Assembly: GCA_003117195.1 (NCBI GenBank)
Contig: BDSI01000106.1
Coordinates: forward strand, 326,452 to 390,451
DNA from: Eudorina sp. 2006-703-Eu-15
Taxonomy: Eukaryota; Chlorophyta; Chlorophyceae; Chlamydomonadales; Volvocaceae
Length of the DNA stretch: 64,000 bases
Direction: 5' to 3'
Shown: positions 21,101 through 32,192 of the stretch, in pieces
Layout: each line of letters opens with the position of its first letter
Position numbering within the stretch: the first letter of the stretch is position 1
Made by a program: the position numbers and the translations under genes
Notes under the pieces: model-generated
What the model was told of the DNA's origin: nothing
The model's input: the letters and a program-made list of their open reading frames with translations, nothing else
The model's database searches: none

Positions 21101-22990
21101 CCTACGGTGTCTGCGCACACGGCTGTTCATCTAGTCCTTCACCGAAATGCATCCTCAAACGGCTAGACTCGTCGTTGGGTTAGCGCAGCCCACAGCCACT
21201 GCGGGCGCCGCCTGGCCTCCGACTACGGGCCTCTTTCACCAGCGCGTCCGCGGCGCGGTCCCCTGTGGCCTGGGGCCCCCATGGCTCACACACGCCCCCG
21301 AGGGAGACCGGGTGATGCCCAGAGAGAGGCCTACACGGGGCCCGGCGGAGGTCGGATACATCCGACGCGCTCTCACGTACGGTAGCGAGCACTGGAACCG
21401 CAAAGAAGGGTATACCGCTATATCCGTTTGTGTCTGGGGCGTTTTCTTTTTGGCTGCCTCTGCGCCCGCGGTCCCGCAGCCCCCTCCAGCTCCTCCGCAC
21501 CTGCTCCTGCTGCGCACGCGCTATGAGCTCCTCAATGCTGGGCCCCAGGTCCTCCTCCTCCTGCTCCTCCTCCATCATCTCCTCCTCCGGCTCCTCCTCT
21601 ACCCGCTCCTGCAGGTGCGCAAACATAAAACAAGCGCAGCCTCCGTGAGAAGGGAAGGCACACCGATTCGCTGATGCGCACACGGATTTGCCATGGGGGC
21701 GGCCCGGTCGGCCGGGGAGGCACGCACAAGTAACGAAAATGGCATGTTTGGAACTGCCACGGTACAGGTGCGTTTTCATCGAGTGAGCCTGGCCATGGGT
21801 GCCACGCGTCCTGATGAATGGACAAACCCAAAAACCCCACCTCGAGGAGCTGGGGTCGGGGTAGTGGTTTAGGGGGATTTAGGGCTGAGGAAGTGGGTTT
21901 GCGAACAGTGGGGATAGCGGGTTTGGAGATGGGGATGGTGGTTTTGGGGGCCATGGTGTCGCGCCCTTCTACATGCGCCGTCGCGCGCATGCTCCCCATC
22001 TTCCCATTGGCTTCACCCGTCCCGCGCTGAACTGCAATCTGCGAACCGGTGCGGCCCTCCGCCAACCCGAACCCCGCAAACCCATGTTACGCGTTTCGAC
22101 TTCCACTCCCATGGGTTGCTTTGGATCCCTTTGTCCCGGCCAAAACATGCCAAACACACACCATGAAGTCATCCTCGAAGCCCTCAATCTCTTGCGCGAT
22201 GGCCGCCGAGTTTGGCCGCGAGCCGCGCAAGTTGATGACCGCCGACCCAGGTCGCGAGTACCGCTGTGAGCTGCTGTCCGCGGAGCGAGACCGGTTGGAG
22301 GCCAACGCCTCCAGCCGCCCCGGCATGGGCATGTCGTCATCCGAGTCAGCGGCCCCGCCGAGGCCTGCGCCTCCCACCGCCAAGCTCCCCCGCCGTGTGT
22401 CCTGGGGCGTCCCTGCAGACCGGGTTGATGATTGGGAGGAGGGGATCGGGGTGGTCGCACGGCAGCGAGTGGCGTGAGAGGGGAGGGCAGAGAGAGGGCC
22501 GCCTGCCGCTCCAGCTGCAGCCAGGGGACAGAAACACGACCCGCGTGCCCCTGGCGTTGGATTTGTGGTTTATGCCTACGGTACCCCTCTCTTACCTACA
22601 GGCGACATGTCGTAGTCCCCCTCCCCATCGTCAAAGGTTCCTAACCCTTGACCGTCGGCGCCCTGCAGCAGTACAGATGGTGTCACCCTCGTGTTGCAGC
22701 AAGCATGGTTCCAGCTCCACACAGCTCCTTTGTTACAATGGCATGTATCTAGGTGCTGGAAGGTTTGCAAAGGCTCATCTAGAGTGTAACGCACCATGCT
22801 GTCCGCTGTCGCGCCCCGGGCATCCTCAGAACCAGCTCCCCCGTCGCCCCCATATTGATCCTGTGTAAATGTTAGACATAAGCATATTGATTCGAAGGCA
22901 CTGTGCCATTTGGGTGTTGCAGAACCGTGGTCCCACCGCGGCACATGCAAACCCTGGGCTTACCCCTTGTGGTTCATCCGCATCGGCCAT
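18112..22990 (-). CDS. FAP184: Cilia- and flagella-associated coiled-coil protein FAP184 (CCDC96/CFAP184)
   Basis: Axonemal coiled-coil protein of the CCDC96 family, which with CCDC113 forms a ciliary complex. Ten exons (minus): 22990-22964, 22860-22795, 22662-22596, 22412-22162, 21608-21501, 20683-20511, 20169-19985, 19616-19387, 18784-18572 and 18342-18112, together 516 residues. The N-terminal third is acidic and Gly/Ser-rich (exon 5 is mostly Glu). The C-terminal two thirds is a long coiled coil with the family signature around EGLHLIDFEQLKIEN, EKIEERNEELLKLKKK and LTHVREKLQF. All phases agree. The start is the only ATG of the nine-codon first exon, lying close to the divergent hydrolase gene. 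Exon 9 and part of exon 10 are duplicated at 7158-7649. Confidence 0.9.
18420..18545. repeat. Degenerate CCCTAGCCCAAG-type repeat in FAP184 intron 9
   Basis: Several imperfect copies of a 12-13 base unit built on CCCTA(A/G) lie just downstream of exon 9. A shorter version sits in the duplicated fragment near 7,370-7,405. The unit recalls the algal telomere repeat on its C-rich strand but is too irregular to be a telomeric array. Confidence 0.6.
19291..19340 (+). repeat. Dispersed intronic repeat, copy 1 (FAP184 intron 8)
   Basis: A block of about 48 bases containing GGCAGCAGCGCAGT and then ATGTCTACCAATTTCCTATA recurs in three introns of the kinase gene (53,245-53,300, 54,272-54,322 and, inverted, 54,670-54,705). 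Here it is antisense to the host gene. It is probably a remnant of a small mobile repeat. Confidence 0.6.
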
Positions 22991-23267
22991 AACTAAAGAA
23001 CCACCACCAGCGTATTATTTTAATAATACCACACTCAGAAGTTGAGACATATAATAAATACACGTTGAGGACTTTGAATGTAAGGAATGACGTTTACTTT
23101 GGTAAGGCATCAACATTTCACATTGCGTATGCGTCGAAATAAAGAACAGTCGTCAAATTATTCAGCCTATCAGCAGTTCGTCGTACGACTGCACTGGGTC
23201 AACTTTCCAATGCTATGGCAGAGAAGGATCACTGGATCAGCATGCGTAGATACGCAGCTGGCTTGAA
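22991..23267. promoter_or_regulatory. Divergent promoter region between FAP184 and the BEM46-like gene
   Basis: Only 277 bases separate the two start codons on opposite strands, so both promoters and 5' UTRs lie here. The spacer is AT-richer than its surroundings. An inverted repeat GTATTATT-TT-AATAATAC lies at 23012-23029, just upstream of the FAP184 ATG. No TATA box could be assigned with confidence. Confidence 0.5.
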
Positions 23268-26254
23268 ATGAATTTCCTCGGGCGCTGGCTCTTCCGGATA
23301 TGTTGTGGGGTGAGATAACGTGAAATCCTTACTGATTGTAGGCATGATTCAATCGTCTTACCTCAATACATCATGATAACAGGTTGGAGGTGTTGCGGGG
23401 CTGGCTCTTGCGCTGCTCTACTTCTTCCAGGAGAAGATAGTGAGTTTCCGGCATACAACGGGCCTTGACACTCACCCCTTTCGCACTGCGCCACACTTGA
23501 CTAAATGCACGCCACGCGCAGCTTACCAACACGCCCCTTCGCATGGTCCGCATGTACCTGACAGCTCTACGTGCCACGGGTCCCGGGGCTGCCAAGCGGT
23601 ATTTGGAAGTACCCAAATGAGTTCCAGCTGGAGTACGAGGTGCGGCGCCTGGACTCCCATGACACAGCCCTGCCGTCATATCTCAAACTACTCAAAGGCC
23701 CCCGGGGGCGTGTGTTGCATGGGGCCATTCCTCCAGGACGTGTATCTAACCACCGAGGATGGTATCAAGCTGCACGCGTGGCTGCTCTGGCGCCGCGGCT
23801 GGACTAAGGAGATGCTCAAGTCGCGGCCCGTCGTCATGTTCTTCCAGGTGCAGCGGGCGGCGTGCGTTCGGACAGGGGACTCCATTACCTACACCTGCGC
23901 TGGTGTGCGGTCATGCGTGCATGCGGGCCCTTGCGTCAAGCTGTGCTGAGGGAAAATCTCGACTGAATGCGCAAGTAGGCTCAAGCCATACCTGCATCTC
24001 CGCTGAATGTCTCTGACCAAGCGGTGGGTGGGCGTCAACCACCACCCCAGACGGCCTCACAGCACATCAGCCCGTGTGCCAGACGGAAGGAGAGACGTGG
24101 CGTACAGCCCGCCCGCCGGTGACGGCTGCTGAGCCCTCCCATGAGTATGGGATTGTGCGCCCACGCCTTCCGTCCGCAGGAGAACGCTGGCAACATGTCT
24201 TTCCGTCTGCCATTCCTGAGGCTGTTAGTTTACCGGCTGAACGTCGCTGTCTTCGCATTGAGGTGACTCGGCGGGGAAGGACGGGAGGGCGGGAACGGGC
24301 AGGGAATCCACGGGCGGGTAGCTGAGCTGCAGTACTGGACGCCTCGGCTTGGGATGCCTTGGTGTACGGTATAGCCTGAGTCAGATGATGGGCTGTCCCT
24401 GATGTCTGGGTTGACACGCGTGGATCTTCAGTGCTCATACACGCGCGACTAGGCACAGGCGTCCTGCAACGCTGGATTTTGTCCATGGCTGCCCAGGTGT
24501 GTTAGAGTTCCATGTGCGCTTCGTGCACTTTTGGCAGGCGGATTACCACATTACCTGACCATCTGCATCTGCCGTCTTTCATCCTGCGGCTCGTGCAAGC
24601 AAGCTTGTCAACTGTCCCGTCCCACGCTTCCGCACGGTTGCCTGACGCGTGCAGTTACCGCGGCTACGGTCTGAGCGAGGGCAGTCCCAACGAACGGGGC
24701 CTGCAGAAGGACGCGGCAGCGGGCCTGAGCTACGTGCTTTCGCGTGACGACCTCGCGACGGACAAGGTGGTGTTGTTCGGCCGCTCGCTGGGCGGCGCGG
24801 TTGCGATCCACCTGGCAGCAGAGGAGCAAGCGCGGGTAGGTGCTGTCCAGCAATGCGCGTAGCGGTGCATTAAATTGGAATACAGTAAGTCCATAGCGCA
24901 CCAGGGCACAGCGGCGGACGACCGGAATGCGTTGGGAGCCATTGGTCACACTTCGACGGTGTGGGCGACCGCGCGGACAACTGCTGCCCCGCCGGTGATT
25001 TTTCGTGGTTACGCTGTCTTGGTTGACAGAAGGGGGTTATTGATAACGCCTGTGGTTGGTGATGCGGGCCCATGGTGGTCCATGCAAGGAATCCGTGGAG
25101 CATGTCCGTGGGGCCCGTGTCTGGTGGCTCGCCCGCTGCACCTCGCAACACCGCAATGCAGAATCGGTGCGGGTCCTGGGCCCGCTGGAACATTATCCAT
25201 TGATCGATCCATAGCATGCAGACACAATCGTCACACCATGGGCCCCGGAACCGCTTGCTGGCAGGACCCAGGGCAACGACCTGGATCGGTGAGGCGGCCG
25301 TGCCTCCATAGGGAGGCGTGCGGTCCTGGGGTCGCAAGGCTGGGTGTGCAGCCGACCCCGGCCGCCCAGATTGCAATCAATGCCCTCGGGCGCTCCTCAG
25401 ATCTAGTGCGCCACCTCCCTTGCGTCGTGTCCGTGCAGGTCAAGGGCCTGGTGGTCGAGAACACGTTCACGGGGGTGCAGGACATGGTGTCCCGCGTGGT
25501 GCCGCCGCTGTCGTTGCTCATCGGCACGGGCCGGCCCTGCAACTTCCTGGTCACTAACAAGTGGAACAACCTGCAGACCGTACCCCGGATCAAACTGCCC
25601 ATGCTCATGATGGTGTCCCTGCGCGTGAGTAGCTAGTATCAGCAGCAGGAGTGGCAGTAGCATCAAGGGTTGCAGCGGGCTCCAGACCTACGAGTTTAGC
25701 GGGCCCAGCACTAGTGCATGCTTGTCGCTCTGTCCACTGAGGCGTGACCGTATGCCCTTCTGCAGCACCATGACCTGCGCGTGGGACTTTTGCTGCTAGT
25801 ATCTATGCTTGTTTGCTAAGTGAAGGGTCTGGTATGATGAATGGAATGGATGCCCCCTTAGGATGTGAATTTCTTTCCTAAGCTCCCAGAGCCTCTGTCA
25901 GTGTGTACAGGATGGCTACGAAGCTGGTGAAAACAACCCCCAGCTAGGCTGGCTGGCTATGGCCACCTCTAGTCTGCCCAAATGGTTCAACGGGGGTCTC
26001 CAGCAGAACCTTGTGTAGCCGAACTGTGATGTGAACCCAACCACCCACCTGCCCGCTGCTGTCCGCCGCAGGACGAGATGGTGCCCGCCAGCCAGATGTT
26101 CAAGCTGTACGCCGCCCAGACGTCGCCGAACTGCGAGCTTGCGGAGTTCGAGAATGCCTCTCACATGGACGCCTACGACGTGGAGCCGGAGCTGTACTGG
26201 GGGGCCCTCGCGCGCTTCTTCACACGCTACATCGACAACCCGCAGGCGCGATGA
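23268..26254 (+). CDS. BEM46/WAV2-like alpha/beta hydrolase (ABHD13 family)
   Basis: Membrane-anchored serine hydrolase-fold protein of the BEM46 family (plant WAV2, animal ABHD13); the substrate is not established for the family. Eight exons: 23268-23309, 23383-23439, 23565-23639, 23737-23847, 24180-24262, 24655-24835, 25439-25624 and 26072-26254, giving 305 residues, close to the roughly 308 of WAV2. A hydrophobic N-terminal segment (VGGVAGLALALLYFF) is followed by LYVPRVPGL, FFQENAGN (oxyanion region), YRGYGLSEG and the nucleophile elbow GRSLGGA. DEMVP and the ASHMD histidine supply the rest of the triad. All junctions are GT-AG with matching phases. The ATG at 23268 gives the short leader expected for the family. 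Confidence 0.88.
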
Positions 26255-26887
26255 CGCACTGCGGCGGCTTGCCGGCGACACACTTCTCATGTCGCACCAC
26301 GGCAACTGGCACACCCTGCCCGTGCTACTTTCTGATGGTGCTGTCGGATGACGTGCATGCGTTCCAACACCACTCGCGTCCTGGCCCGCGACTTTCGCAG
26401 AACTGCGGACCCGGCAGACGTTGCTGTGTGGCGGTTATGCATGAATGTTGATGCTCTGGCTAGGATCGATAATGTCAACGTTGTGTTTGCTTGTGCCATC
26501 GAAGAATACTGTCGCTTATTTGTCAATTATGTGACGATTACAAACTTTAATTGAATCTATCAAGTGTCTCTTTCTCCCCCTAGCCGCCCTAGTACAGGGG
26601 CAAGGTAACAGGTGTTGCCTTGTGATTGCGACGACCCCATGCTCACGCTGCCAATTCTTCATAACGTCTATTCCCAAACGACACATGAAACGCAACTGGA
26701 TAACAGGCTCGCACGAAACTCCATAGCACGTCGCCAGGGCGACAATACGCCGGCAGAAGCGTACACGGTACGTGAACCTCACGCGCAGGTACACACAACG
26801 AGTCATTTTACAACAGCGTCCTAAATGACCATTATCACAAGCGCGACAGAAAAGGCGATCGTGTTTGTCTTGTCCAGTCGTCACAGC
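26255..26887. other. Convergent 3' intergenic region
   Basis: Lies between the stop codons of the hydrolase (plus) and the prolyl hydroxylase (minus), so it holds both 3' UTRs. A minus-strand TGTAA at 26812-26808 is a likely poly(A) signal for the hydroxylase. No plus-strand TGTAA was found before 26,560. No gene is visible. Confidence 0.6.
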
Positions 26888-28679
26888 TCATTTGCAGACC
26901 TTGCACGCACGCGGGCAGTTCTCGGTCATGTAACCAGGATTCTTCTCGCACTCGCCAAAGAACGCCCACTCCGTGCACTGCTCGTTGTTGTCGTGGCAGT
27001 CCGGCGTCCCCAGGTCCAACTTCTTCTTTCCACTGCGCGCGTTGTTCAGGAAGCGAGGACGGAGAAGGACGGACCAGCGAATCAAACCGTCAGCTGTCGA
27101 AAAAACAATGCCGCGGCTGCGCTGTTCACTGCCTTCCTCTGCGCAGGATCAAAAGAGTGTTGAGCGGCAAAAGCGCGGTAGTAAAGGCGAGTGGCCCCAG
27201 GCTTATCGCAGCGCTGGGACAGGGGGGCGAATTCTCGCAACGGGGGTCGGCCGCTGTGCCACTATTTCAGAATGGCTATGTGAGGCTGACAAGAAGGCAA
27301 CCCACTGTCTGCAACGGGGGTTACTACTCCCATTACTGTACAGCCAGCCTTGCCCAACCAGCCGTGCCCGGCCATCCCAATCTGACGCCTGCTTCAAGTC
27401 AAGGCAATGTCGAGACTGCCCTTGGGACTCCCTAACTCACCCAATCGGGCCCACGTGGATCCACTTTGTGGCGCTCCACTTGTCGCCCTTCAGCGTTGGG
27501 CAGCTGCCATGTAGACTGGCGGGGTCGTTGCTGCCATCCGGCTTCAGTGAGTAGAACATGAGCGCGTCGCCGCGGACGGGCTTCACGGCCAGACCGCGCT
27601 TCGCGCACTCAGACCAACCCTCACCGCTGACCTTCTGGTCGGCGTGGGGCAGCACGGTCTCACCGCCCTCCTCGACGGTCGTCCTGAAACACGAGAGAAA
27701 CGAGACGTGGCCCATGGGCGATGTCGAACTCAGCACTGAGCGCAGCCATGAGCTGGCCCGACAAGCAATGGGCTGGAGACGCACTACACGTTTTGATCGC
27801 ATTGCCGCCGTGCAGTTGGTTTCATTGCTGGTGACATGAACGCCTCGTCATACGCACCAGACACACATCAACCGCCCCATACACACGCACACCCCGCTAT
27901 TACGCCGCACGTCGGCGCCCACGCTAACCCCATGGCAGGCAATGAAATGCGCAATGATTCATGGGGTACGCTTCCAAGGGGTACTCACAGGTACATCAGG
28001 ACGGTGACAACGCGCTGGCCGCCGTGCTCTGGAGAGGCGTTCACGGGGTCATGGAAGTAGTCATAGTGCGGCTCGTATTTTTGGCCATCATGGTAGTGCA
28101 GCACCTGAAGCCCCTCGTGGTTTTCCAGCGGAATCATCGTCACTTGCGCGACACGCTTCTCAATTCGAGAGATTACGCTGTCCTCGCCCTTCGCAAACCA
28201 CATTCCAGTGCTGGTGCGGATTTCGCTGTCAACACTCTTTCCAGACTTGTTATCGACGACAGAAGACTTGACCATACGGGGCTTTGCCTGTGGCAAGCAA
28301 CAGTCATTCGGCGTTCGGTACTGTGCAGCTTCCCAACAGTTGAGTGCCGAAAGACCCCTTCTAACGCAACCTACACGCACCTTTTCAATAATGTGGTCAC
28401 ATTCCTCGTCCGTGAGGAACCCCTTGAGCAAGAACGCACGAGGAGACCAGGACAGGTGAACCACCTCACCACGCCATTCCTCCTGTCGAACATAAACAAT
28501 TTGTTGCGTTGATATGCGCACAGTACTGCAGGCAAACAAGAGCTGAGTCGCACCTTGAGCTCGCCGAAGCCTACAGTGTGCCCTGATCCAGTTACCACGC
28601 TGCCTGTGGAAGCTGCCTGGAGTGCAGAAGCTAAAGACAGTATAACAGCTACCATAAGCACGCCCATTTGGAACGCCAT
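26888..28679 (-). CDS. Secreted prolyl 4-hydroxylase with C-terminal ShKT domain
   Basis: Fe(II)/2-oxoglutarate-dependent enzyme that hydroxylates prolines, most likely on cell-wall or secreted glycoproteins passing through the ER/Golgi. Exons (minus): 28679-28554, 28482-28381, 28287-27989, 27683-27441 and 27032-26888, giving 304 residues. An N-terminal signal peptide (MAFQMGVLMVAVILSLASA) is visible. The catalytic domain shows KPRMVKSSVVD, the metal-binding HYD in YEPHYDYFHD, the VEEGGET strand, the distal histidine in SLHGSCP and the 2-oxoglutarate lysine in KWSATKWIH. The last exon encodes a six-cysteine ShKT module ending ACKVCK, common in plant and algal P4Hs. All splice phases agree. 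Confidence 0.9.
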
Positions 28680-29169
28680 GGTTACTTTCGTCAACGCGAA
28701 CAGAGTTATGGGACAACAACGCTGCAGTCTATCATAAATGTATGTTTGATTCAATTTATATGGAATCGCATTGGACAATCGGCACCCCTACCCGTTTCAC
28801 ATCGGTTGCCCCAACGATTAAGTACGGGTACTACGAAACCTCCGTTTCCCCCAAGCCTGGTCCCATACCGCCTCTTTGAGCGAATCAGCACACGGCAGTG
28901 TAGGCATCAAACCAGTTGCCACGATAGTTGGCACGATCTTGTGACCGTGCCACGATCTGCTAGATATCATGGCATCTGATGGATGCGGAGGCAGAATGCG
29001 GTATACCGTATACGGCCCCAAAGGTTCGGGGAGTGCTGGGTTGCGCGTTCGCTGCAGATTACCATCGGAGAGGATAAATTCCGCTCAGGGCGAGTTGGCG
29101 AACTACCACCACGGGCAAGAATGTCTCCCGCGTCCGGCGGTGCCCCGTAGTCTTGGACGGCGACGGGGC
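28680..29169. other. Unassigned region between the prolyl hydroxylase and the repeat array
   Basis: Contains the prolyl hydroxylase promoter side and about 200 bp that are present next to array copy 1 but not next to copy 3. The sharp change at about 29,170 marks the left end of copy 1. No gene was recognised. Confidence 0.5.
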
Positions 29170-29722
29170 CTCGCAAGCCACCATCAGGGGTATGCCTCCC
29201 AACAAGGTCCCTGCCTTCGCGTTATCGTCCCGTCCCCCCGCAGCCCCTTTTGAGGCCACTGGTATTCGGCTAGTTATTCTGCCCTGGTTGCAGAGGACCA
29301 CGGCACACCAGACAGGTATCATGTTCCTTCAAGATGGGTTGGGTGGATCCCACCCCTGGCCATCCCTTGCTCGGTATGACTAGCTCCGCTAATCCGTAGA
29401 GCCGGCTCCAAACATCCGCCACCGCGCGCCGGGCGACCATCCTTTCTGCAACTTTGATTGCCGATCTCACCCTTCGAAGCCCGTCAAGCAAAGCCCTCAC
29501 ATGCCGTGTGGAATCTGAAATCTGCCTGGTCGCGCGCGTTCGAGGTTGGCCTTCAGCAAATGTATCGTCCGTGAACCACTGGCATCTCCTTTTCACGATC
29601 GTACGCTGTCAGGGTTGATCTACAAGAGTACCCGGATTCCTGATCGCGTTTTGCTTCATCACAGACAATCACGACCGCATTATTAAGCTGGCACTCACCC
29701 CATCCTTAAGTGTTATTATCAT
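29170..29722 (-). pseudogene. Rep-like gene 5' fragment, copy 1
   Basis: Counterparts of Rep exon 1 (29722-29699) and exon 2 (29605-29501) are intact, with the GTGAGT and GTGAGG donors. The sequence then leaves the element within intron 2 at about 29,170, so the helicase exon is missing. The only length difference from copy 3 in this part, four bases near 29,490, falls inside the proposed intron, which supports the exon model. Confidence 0.55.
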
Positions 29723-30823
29723 CCTTGCGTCGGTGGTGTCGAGGTTTATGCATGGATGAACGTTAAAGCGGACCCCAAGAGGGATCAACGGTGTGCACCA
29801 GGGCAAGCCCCAGCAGGCCCCACCGACATGGCGGCAAGACACCTCCACACCTCAACGCCGCGATAAAAAAACCCATCGGGCCATGCCCGCACCCAGACAG
29901 ACGCCAAAAGCAAGCAGATGCGCACAGCGGGGCAACAGTACCAAAGGGTTATGTCGGTTGCAGAGAGCGTCCGTGCCGTTCCTTACTGTCCTTACCTTGC
30001 TTACCTGCATGCGTCTCAATCAAGAGAGTTAATACTGCCGACCCCACAAAGGAGTTATCGGTGCCTGGCAGGAGAGCACGAGTCCCCTGATGGTGGCGGG
30101 AACTGGCGGGAAAGGGCGGGGCGGCAAAAGCGTTTGCCTGTGGCGGTTCAGTGCGGTTCACAAACATCCACAACGTGATCGCTCGTAAGTCAACGCAAGG
30201 CGCCGTGTCCCGACGCCCGAATCCCCGCTTTCCTGCTGTGTTCTCGACATTGCCTTATATCCCAGCCGGAACGATGGGCTGGCTGGGACCGTTCAGACAG
30301 CTGACACTAGCCGCTGCTGCGCGTGGACGTTGCAGTTCACATGCCATGATGCCAAGGTCTTCTGCGACGGGATGCTCGGGCTCAATGCCCAATATTCGCT
30401 GCCTGATGATAAGTTCGGGCACCTTTCACACCTGCATTCGGAGCCTGCTATGCCTGTGCGCCGAGCGAATGGCACGTTGGCACCCAGTTGGGAGGATTAG
30501 CCCTTGCGCGGCTGCCAGCGCCTTCCTCCTGGCAATCCTCGCATACATTGAGGCGACAACACGCCAGCAAAACACTGCCCAATTGGGTCATAAGATGAAC
30601 GGGGCCCCAGAGCCATGCAGCCTGGGTATCCTGGGATATATTTTCCTACGTTATGACATGACCTGCGGTGTTGCGCACCGATGCCATGCTATCAGGACGC
30701 CCACCTCAACTAAGCATGCTGCTTGGGGGCCGTGCTGCTGCGCACAAGGCCACCCCCTGCCACCCGCGGTTTGTGGACCTCGGCCCCTAGGCGCAAGAAG
30801 GCCCTACGTCAGCTAAAGGCAAC

Positions 30824-31261
30824 CTAAACAAGCAACTTGTCAACTATCAGATGCCTTGCAGCCCATACGGCGTCAGCCATGGCAAAGACTTTGCAGTTGG
30901 GGGCTTGACCCTCTCCCCGCGGTGGGAGTGTGGAGCTACCGTATACCCCGAAGCTCCCTACGTCCTCGCAGTCGTAACCGCTGTGCGCGCCGATTTTTAC
31001 AGCTATATGTGAAGGTGTGGTGCCAAAATGCATCTCGTACTTTCCAGCATAGTTTGCGAGGTCAGGCAGGGTTCCGCTCAGCCTTAGTCCCCCCTTAGTT
31101 CCGCTCCCTTGAGTGGCCTTTGATCTGAGGTGCAGGCGACAACCAACGTGCACTGACAGACAGTGTCTTCTACAAAAGACGAAGATGCAGCCATTTCTGC
31201 AGCACGTTACTGTGGCCTGTCGTGCAAGTCCACGATCGTCATGAGGAGATTGGTGTGGCAC
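30824..31261 (-). CDS. Hypothetical repeated ORF, array copy 1
   Basis: An open minus-strand frame of up to 145 codons, probably entered by splicing at the CACCTCAG acceptor near 31,125 because no ATG stands at its head; the first ATG inside the conserved part precedes HFGTTPSHIAVK. It ends HLIVDKLLV-stop. No known domain was recognised. Copies at 33499-33936, 36948-37385 and 37833-38165 differ by few residues. It could be a small protein of the element or non-coding sequence open by chance. Confidence 0.35.
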   Translation of the reverse strand: MPHQSPHDDRGLARQATVTCCRNGCIFVFCRRHCLSVHVGCRLHLRSKATQGSGTKGGLRLSGTLPDLANYAGKYEMHFGTTPSHIAVKIGAHSGYDCEDVGSFGVYGSSTLPPRGEGQAPNCKVFAMADAVWAARHLIVDKLLV

Positions 31262-31284
31262 CTGCCCTTCTAAGAAGCATCTTC

Positions 31285-31301
31285 AATTTTTGACAAAAAT
31301 T
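31285..31301. other. Perfect 8-bp hairpin repeated in every array unit
   Basis: AATTTTTG-A-CAAAAATT, two 8-base arms around one base, about 50 bases from the end of the unit. The same palindrome occurs at the matching place in the other copies (near 33,960, 37,410 and 38,298). It may be a terminator-like or nicking-site structure. It could also lie within the short frame ending KIEDAS-stop. Confidence 0.6.
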
Positions 31302-31353
31302 CACCGAACTTTGCAGAGGTTGCGATCAATTTGTCGGTTATGATTGATTGATT

Positions 31354-32192
31354 GGAGAACGATTGCAGGGCATTCGTTGACGCAGATAAGATTATAAATA
31401 TGTATAGATTGCTACATTGTATGTACGTGTGCACCAAGATCGATGAAAACTGTTGAGGCCACAAAGTCGGCGTCGACCCACCTTCGGGTTGGGCACATCA
31501 GCTGGAAGGCGATGATCCTGTTGCCACAGCCACTGTGATATCACTCGCTCCTGTATTTATCAAGATTGGATGCAATTAGGCCGAGCGGGCTTGCCTGGAG
31601 GTACAGACTTAGTACATACATGGAGGAGCCCGTCTTAGCCCGTGAAGTTGTCGATCGACACTTGGATTGTAAGCTCCCGGCGCAATCTTTGCGATCTTGT
31701 AATAATTCAATTTTATAATGAAAATAATACAGAATGAAAACATGACGGCCCATGTTCTCGCTTCCACACGACTCGCTCCGCACGTCCCCGTACTACCCAG
31801 GACTTCATCACTGCTGTTACTGACAGTAGCTCTGTTACCTTGAGGCTAGTCAGCAATGATTGTTGTACGACGAGACAGCTGTACGCCCTGCTTCCCTTCA
31901 TCGCGCCTCGCTGCCCCGCCCGCCTTCACCCATCTCGCCGCTCCTCCACCGGCCCGCCCAGCCCCACCCCGCCCCCGATCACCTCCCAAGCGGTGTCTTC
32001 TGTGTCCTCCCGCCCCTGCCCCAATCCCCGCAGTTCCATCGCTATCCCAAAGCCCCGCACCGGCGCCTGCGTCACCTCAACTCCTTGTCCGGCTGCACTC
32101 GCACCGACCCGCACTGGCACCCGCACCGCCCAGCCGCATGCTCCGCCGACCCCCGGCGGCCGTCGACCCGGCCCCGTAGTACCAGCCCATAT
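31354..32192. other. Spacer between array copies 1 and 2
   Basis: 839 bp not found next to the other copies. The left half is AT-rich. The right half (about 31,900-32,190) is a C-rich stretch with overlapping open frames on both strands but no recognisable protein. It occupies the place where copy 3 has the Rep helicase exon. Confidence 0.5.

Larger units (their letters stand above)
29170..31353 (-). repeat. Array unit, copy 1 (Rep helicase exon lost)
   Basis: 29,518-31,353 is a 1,836-bp unit nearly identical to 32,193-34,028 and 35,638-37,478. Copy 1 additionally shares 29,170-29,517 with copy 3, with one 4-base indel. It ends at a short ATTG microsatellite, after which each copy has a different flank. 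On the minus strand the order is: hairpin, 145-codon frame, E2F-like motifs, Rep exon 1, Rep exon 2, part of Rep intron 2. It looks like a truncated member of the replicon-like element preserved in copy 3. Confidence 0.9.

Noticed and set aside
19734..22100. Plus-strand frames between FAP184 exons as separate genes
   Set aside because: They overlap introns and exons of the minus-strand gene, contain no known domain, and disagree with each other in frame.
30151..30816. 221-codon plus-strand frame repeated in the array
   Set aside because: Copy 3 carries a 4-base insertion that changes its end, composition is not protein-like, and it opposes the inferred direction of the element.
31699..31707. 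AATTATTAC on the minus strand, fitting the NANTATTAC nonanucleotide of CRESS origins
   Set aside because: It lies in the AT-rich spacer between copies 1 and 2, is not in the loop of a stem, and is not present in the Rep-bearing element; chance match likely.
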